Below, piece by piece: positions 5,227 to 5,825 of a stretch of 5,825 bases of DNA. Within the stretch, counting starts at the first letter, position 1. Every line of letters starts with the position of its first letter. The translations under genes and the position numbers were made by a program. This DNA is from Candidatus Gastranaerophilales bacterium (GTDB taxonomy: Bacteria > Cyanobacteriota > Vampirovibrionia > Gastranaerophilales > Gastranaerophilaceae), in NCBI GenBank assembly GCA_947589525.1, contig CANQAW010000113.1, positions 1 to 5,825 on the forward strand. The letters are read 5' to 3'. Under the pieces are notes generated by a model, which did not search any database, was not told the origin of the DNA, and saw nothing but the letters and a program-made list of their open reading frames with translations.

Positions 5227-5825
5227 ATGAAACTTAATGATTTTAGAAAAAAATTTAATAAAACAACAAGACAATTAAGAGTATTGTTTGCTTCAAGCGA
5301 AGTTGCACCGTATTCAAAGGTCGGAGGTTTGGCGGATGTTGTCGGACAACTGCCTCTGTATCTTGATAAACAAGATGTTGAATGCGCAGTTTTTACTCCG
5401 TTATACGGCTGTATCGACCAAGAAAAATATAACATTGTCGAGCTTGAAAATTCTCAATTAACAATGGATATGGGTCATACAAGACATGTTTTCAAATTAA
5501 AGATGTGCGAAGTTCCCAAGACAAAAATTAAAATATTTTTTGTGGATAATCCGAAGTATTACTCTTGTTTTAATGTTGTATATCCGAAATGGTGCGATGA
5601 AATGTATGAAATGCAAAGATATGTTGCATTTTGTTTGGCGGTATTGGAATATGCAAAACTTTTAAACTTCAAACCCGATATTGTGCATGCAAACGATTGG
5701 CATACCTCTATGCTTCCCGTTTATCTTAAAACTAATTATAAATATGATGAATTTTATAAAGATACGAAATCAGTTTTCACTATCCATAATCTTGCCTATC
5801 AAGGTTCTTGCGATAAATCCATTAT
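5227..5825 (+). CDS. glgA: Glycogen (ADP-glucose-type) synthase, GT5 family (5' part)
   Basis: Glycogen/starch synthase extends alpha-1,4-glucan chains using a nucleotide-sugar donor, ADP-glucose in most bacteria. The visible 199 codons cover most of the N-terminal Rossmann domain and run off the right edge with no stop. Signatures: VLFASSEVAPYSKVGGLADVVG at about 19-40, containing the KxGGLADV glucan/nucleotide-binding motif; PDIVHANDWHTSMLP near 150-164; and SVFTIHNLAYQG (182-193). These are diagnostic for GT5 rather than GT4 enzymes. The N-terminus has about 16 extra basic residues (MKLNDFRKKFNKTTRQ) compared with E. coli GlgA, which starts near the first beta strand. The SD at 5215-5219 supports the longer start. 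No other glycogen gene is in view, so donor specificity is inferred from the family. Confidence 0.93.
   Translation, partial: MKLNDFRKKFNKTTRQLRVLFASSEVAPYSKVGGLADVVGQLPLYLDKQDVECAVFTPLYGCIDQEKYNIVELENSQLTMDMGHTRHVFKLKMCEVPKTKIKIFFVDNPKYYSCFNVVYPKWCDEMYEMQRYVAFCLAVLEYAKLLNFKPDIVHANDWHTSMLPVYLKTNYKYDEFYKDTKSVFTIHNLAYQGSCDKSI

Noticed and set aside
4910..5435. Minus-strand open frames opposite ruvA and glgA
   Set aside because: They are antisense to well-conserved proteins with no start signals or domain content.

Overview
This is an AT-rich bacterial chromosomal window of core metabolic and information-processing genes, with a pair of small regulators in the middle. I see no phage, transposon, CRISPR, rRNA or tRNA sequence. 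The standard genetic code fits every gene. The base composition, the compact layout and the mix of genes with and without Shine-Dalgarno sites suggest an uncultured, host-associated type of bacterium. A Gastranaerophilales/Melainabacteria-like lineage is one possibility, but the window cannot prove the taxonomy.

Layout, left to right: (1) the 3' end of an S1-repeat gene, most likely ribosomal protein S1 (+), which is open at the left edge. (2) A strong hairpin that can act as a terminator in both directions, shared with the convergent gene acpS (-). (3) A small LuxR/GerE-type helix-turn-helix protein (-) with its own terminator just upstream of acpS. It is divergent from a small XRE/Cro-type helix-turn-helix protein (+), and palindromes fill the 118-bp gap between them. 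(4) A 190-bp intergenic stretch with a possible folded RNA and an intrinsic terminator, then panD (+). (5) ilvN and ilvB (-), convergent on panD. The panD and ilvN stop codons share the tetranucleotide TTAA. (6) A 133-bp divergent promoter region, then ruvA and glgA (+); glgA runs off the right edge.

Functional links: ilvB and ilvN encode the large and small subunits of acetohydroxyacid synthase, the first common step to valine, leucine and isoleucine. The valine branch passes through 2-oxoisovalerate, which is also the precursor of pantoate. PanD makes beta-alanine, the other half of pantothenate. AcpS consumes CoA to install 4'-phosphopantetheine on acyl carrier protein. Three loci within 4 kb therefore touch the branched-chain/pantothenate/CoA/ACP axis, although they are not one operon. 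RuvA (Holliday junction branch migration) and GlgA (glycogen synthesis) form a tight, probably co-transcribed pair with no evident functional link.

Nothing in the window is clearly a new defence or mobile system. The parts that the gene calls do not explain are the regulatory stretches: the divergent regulator gap, the structured region before panD, and the terminator embedded in the acpS leader.
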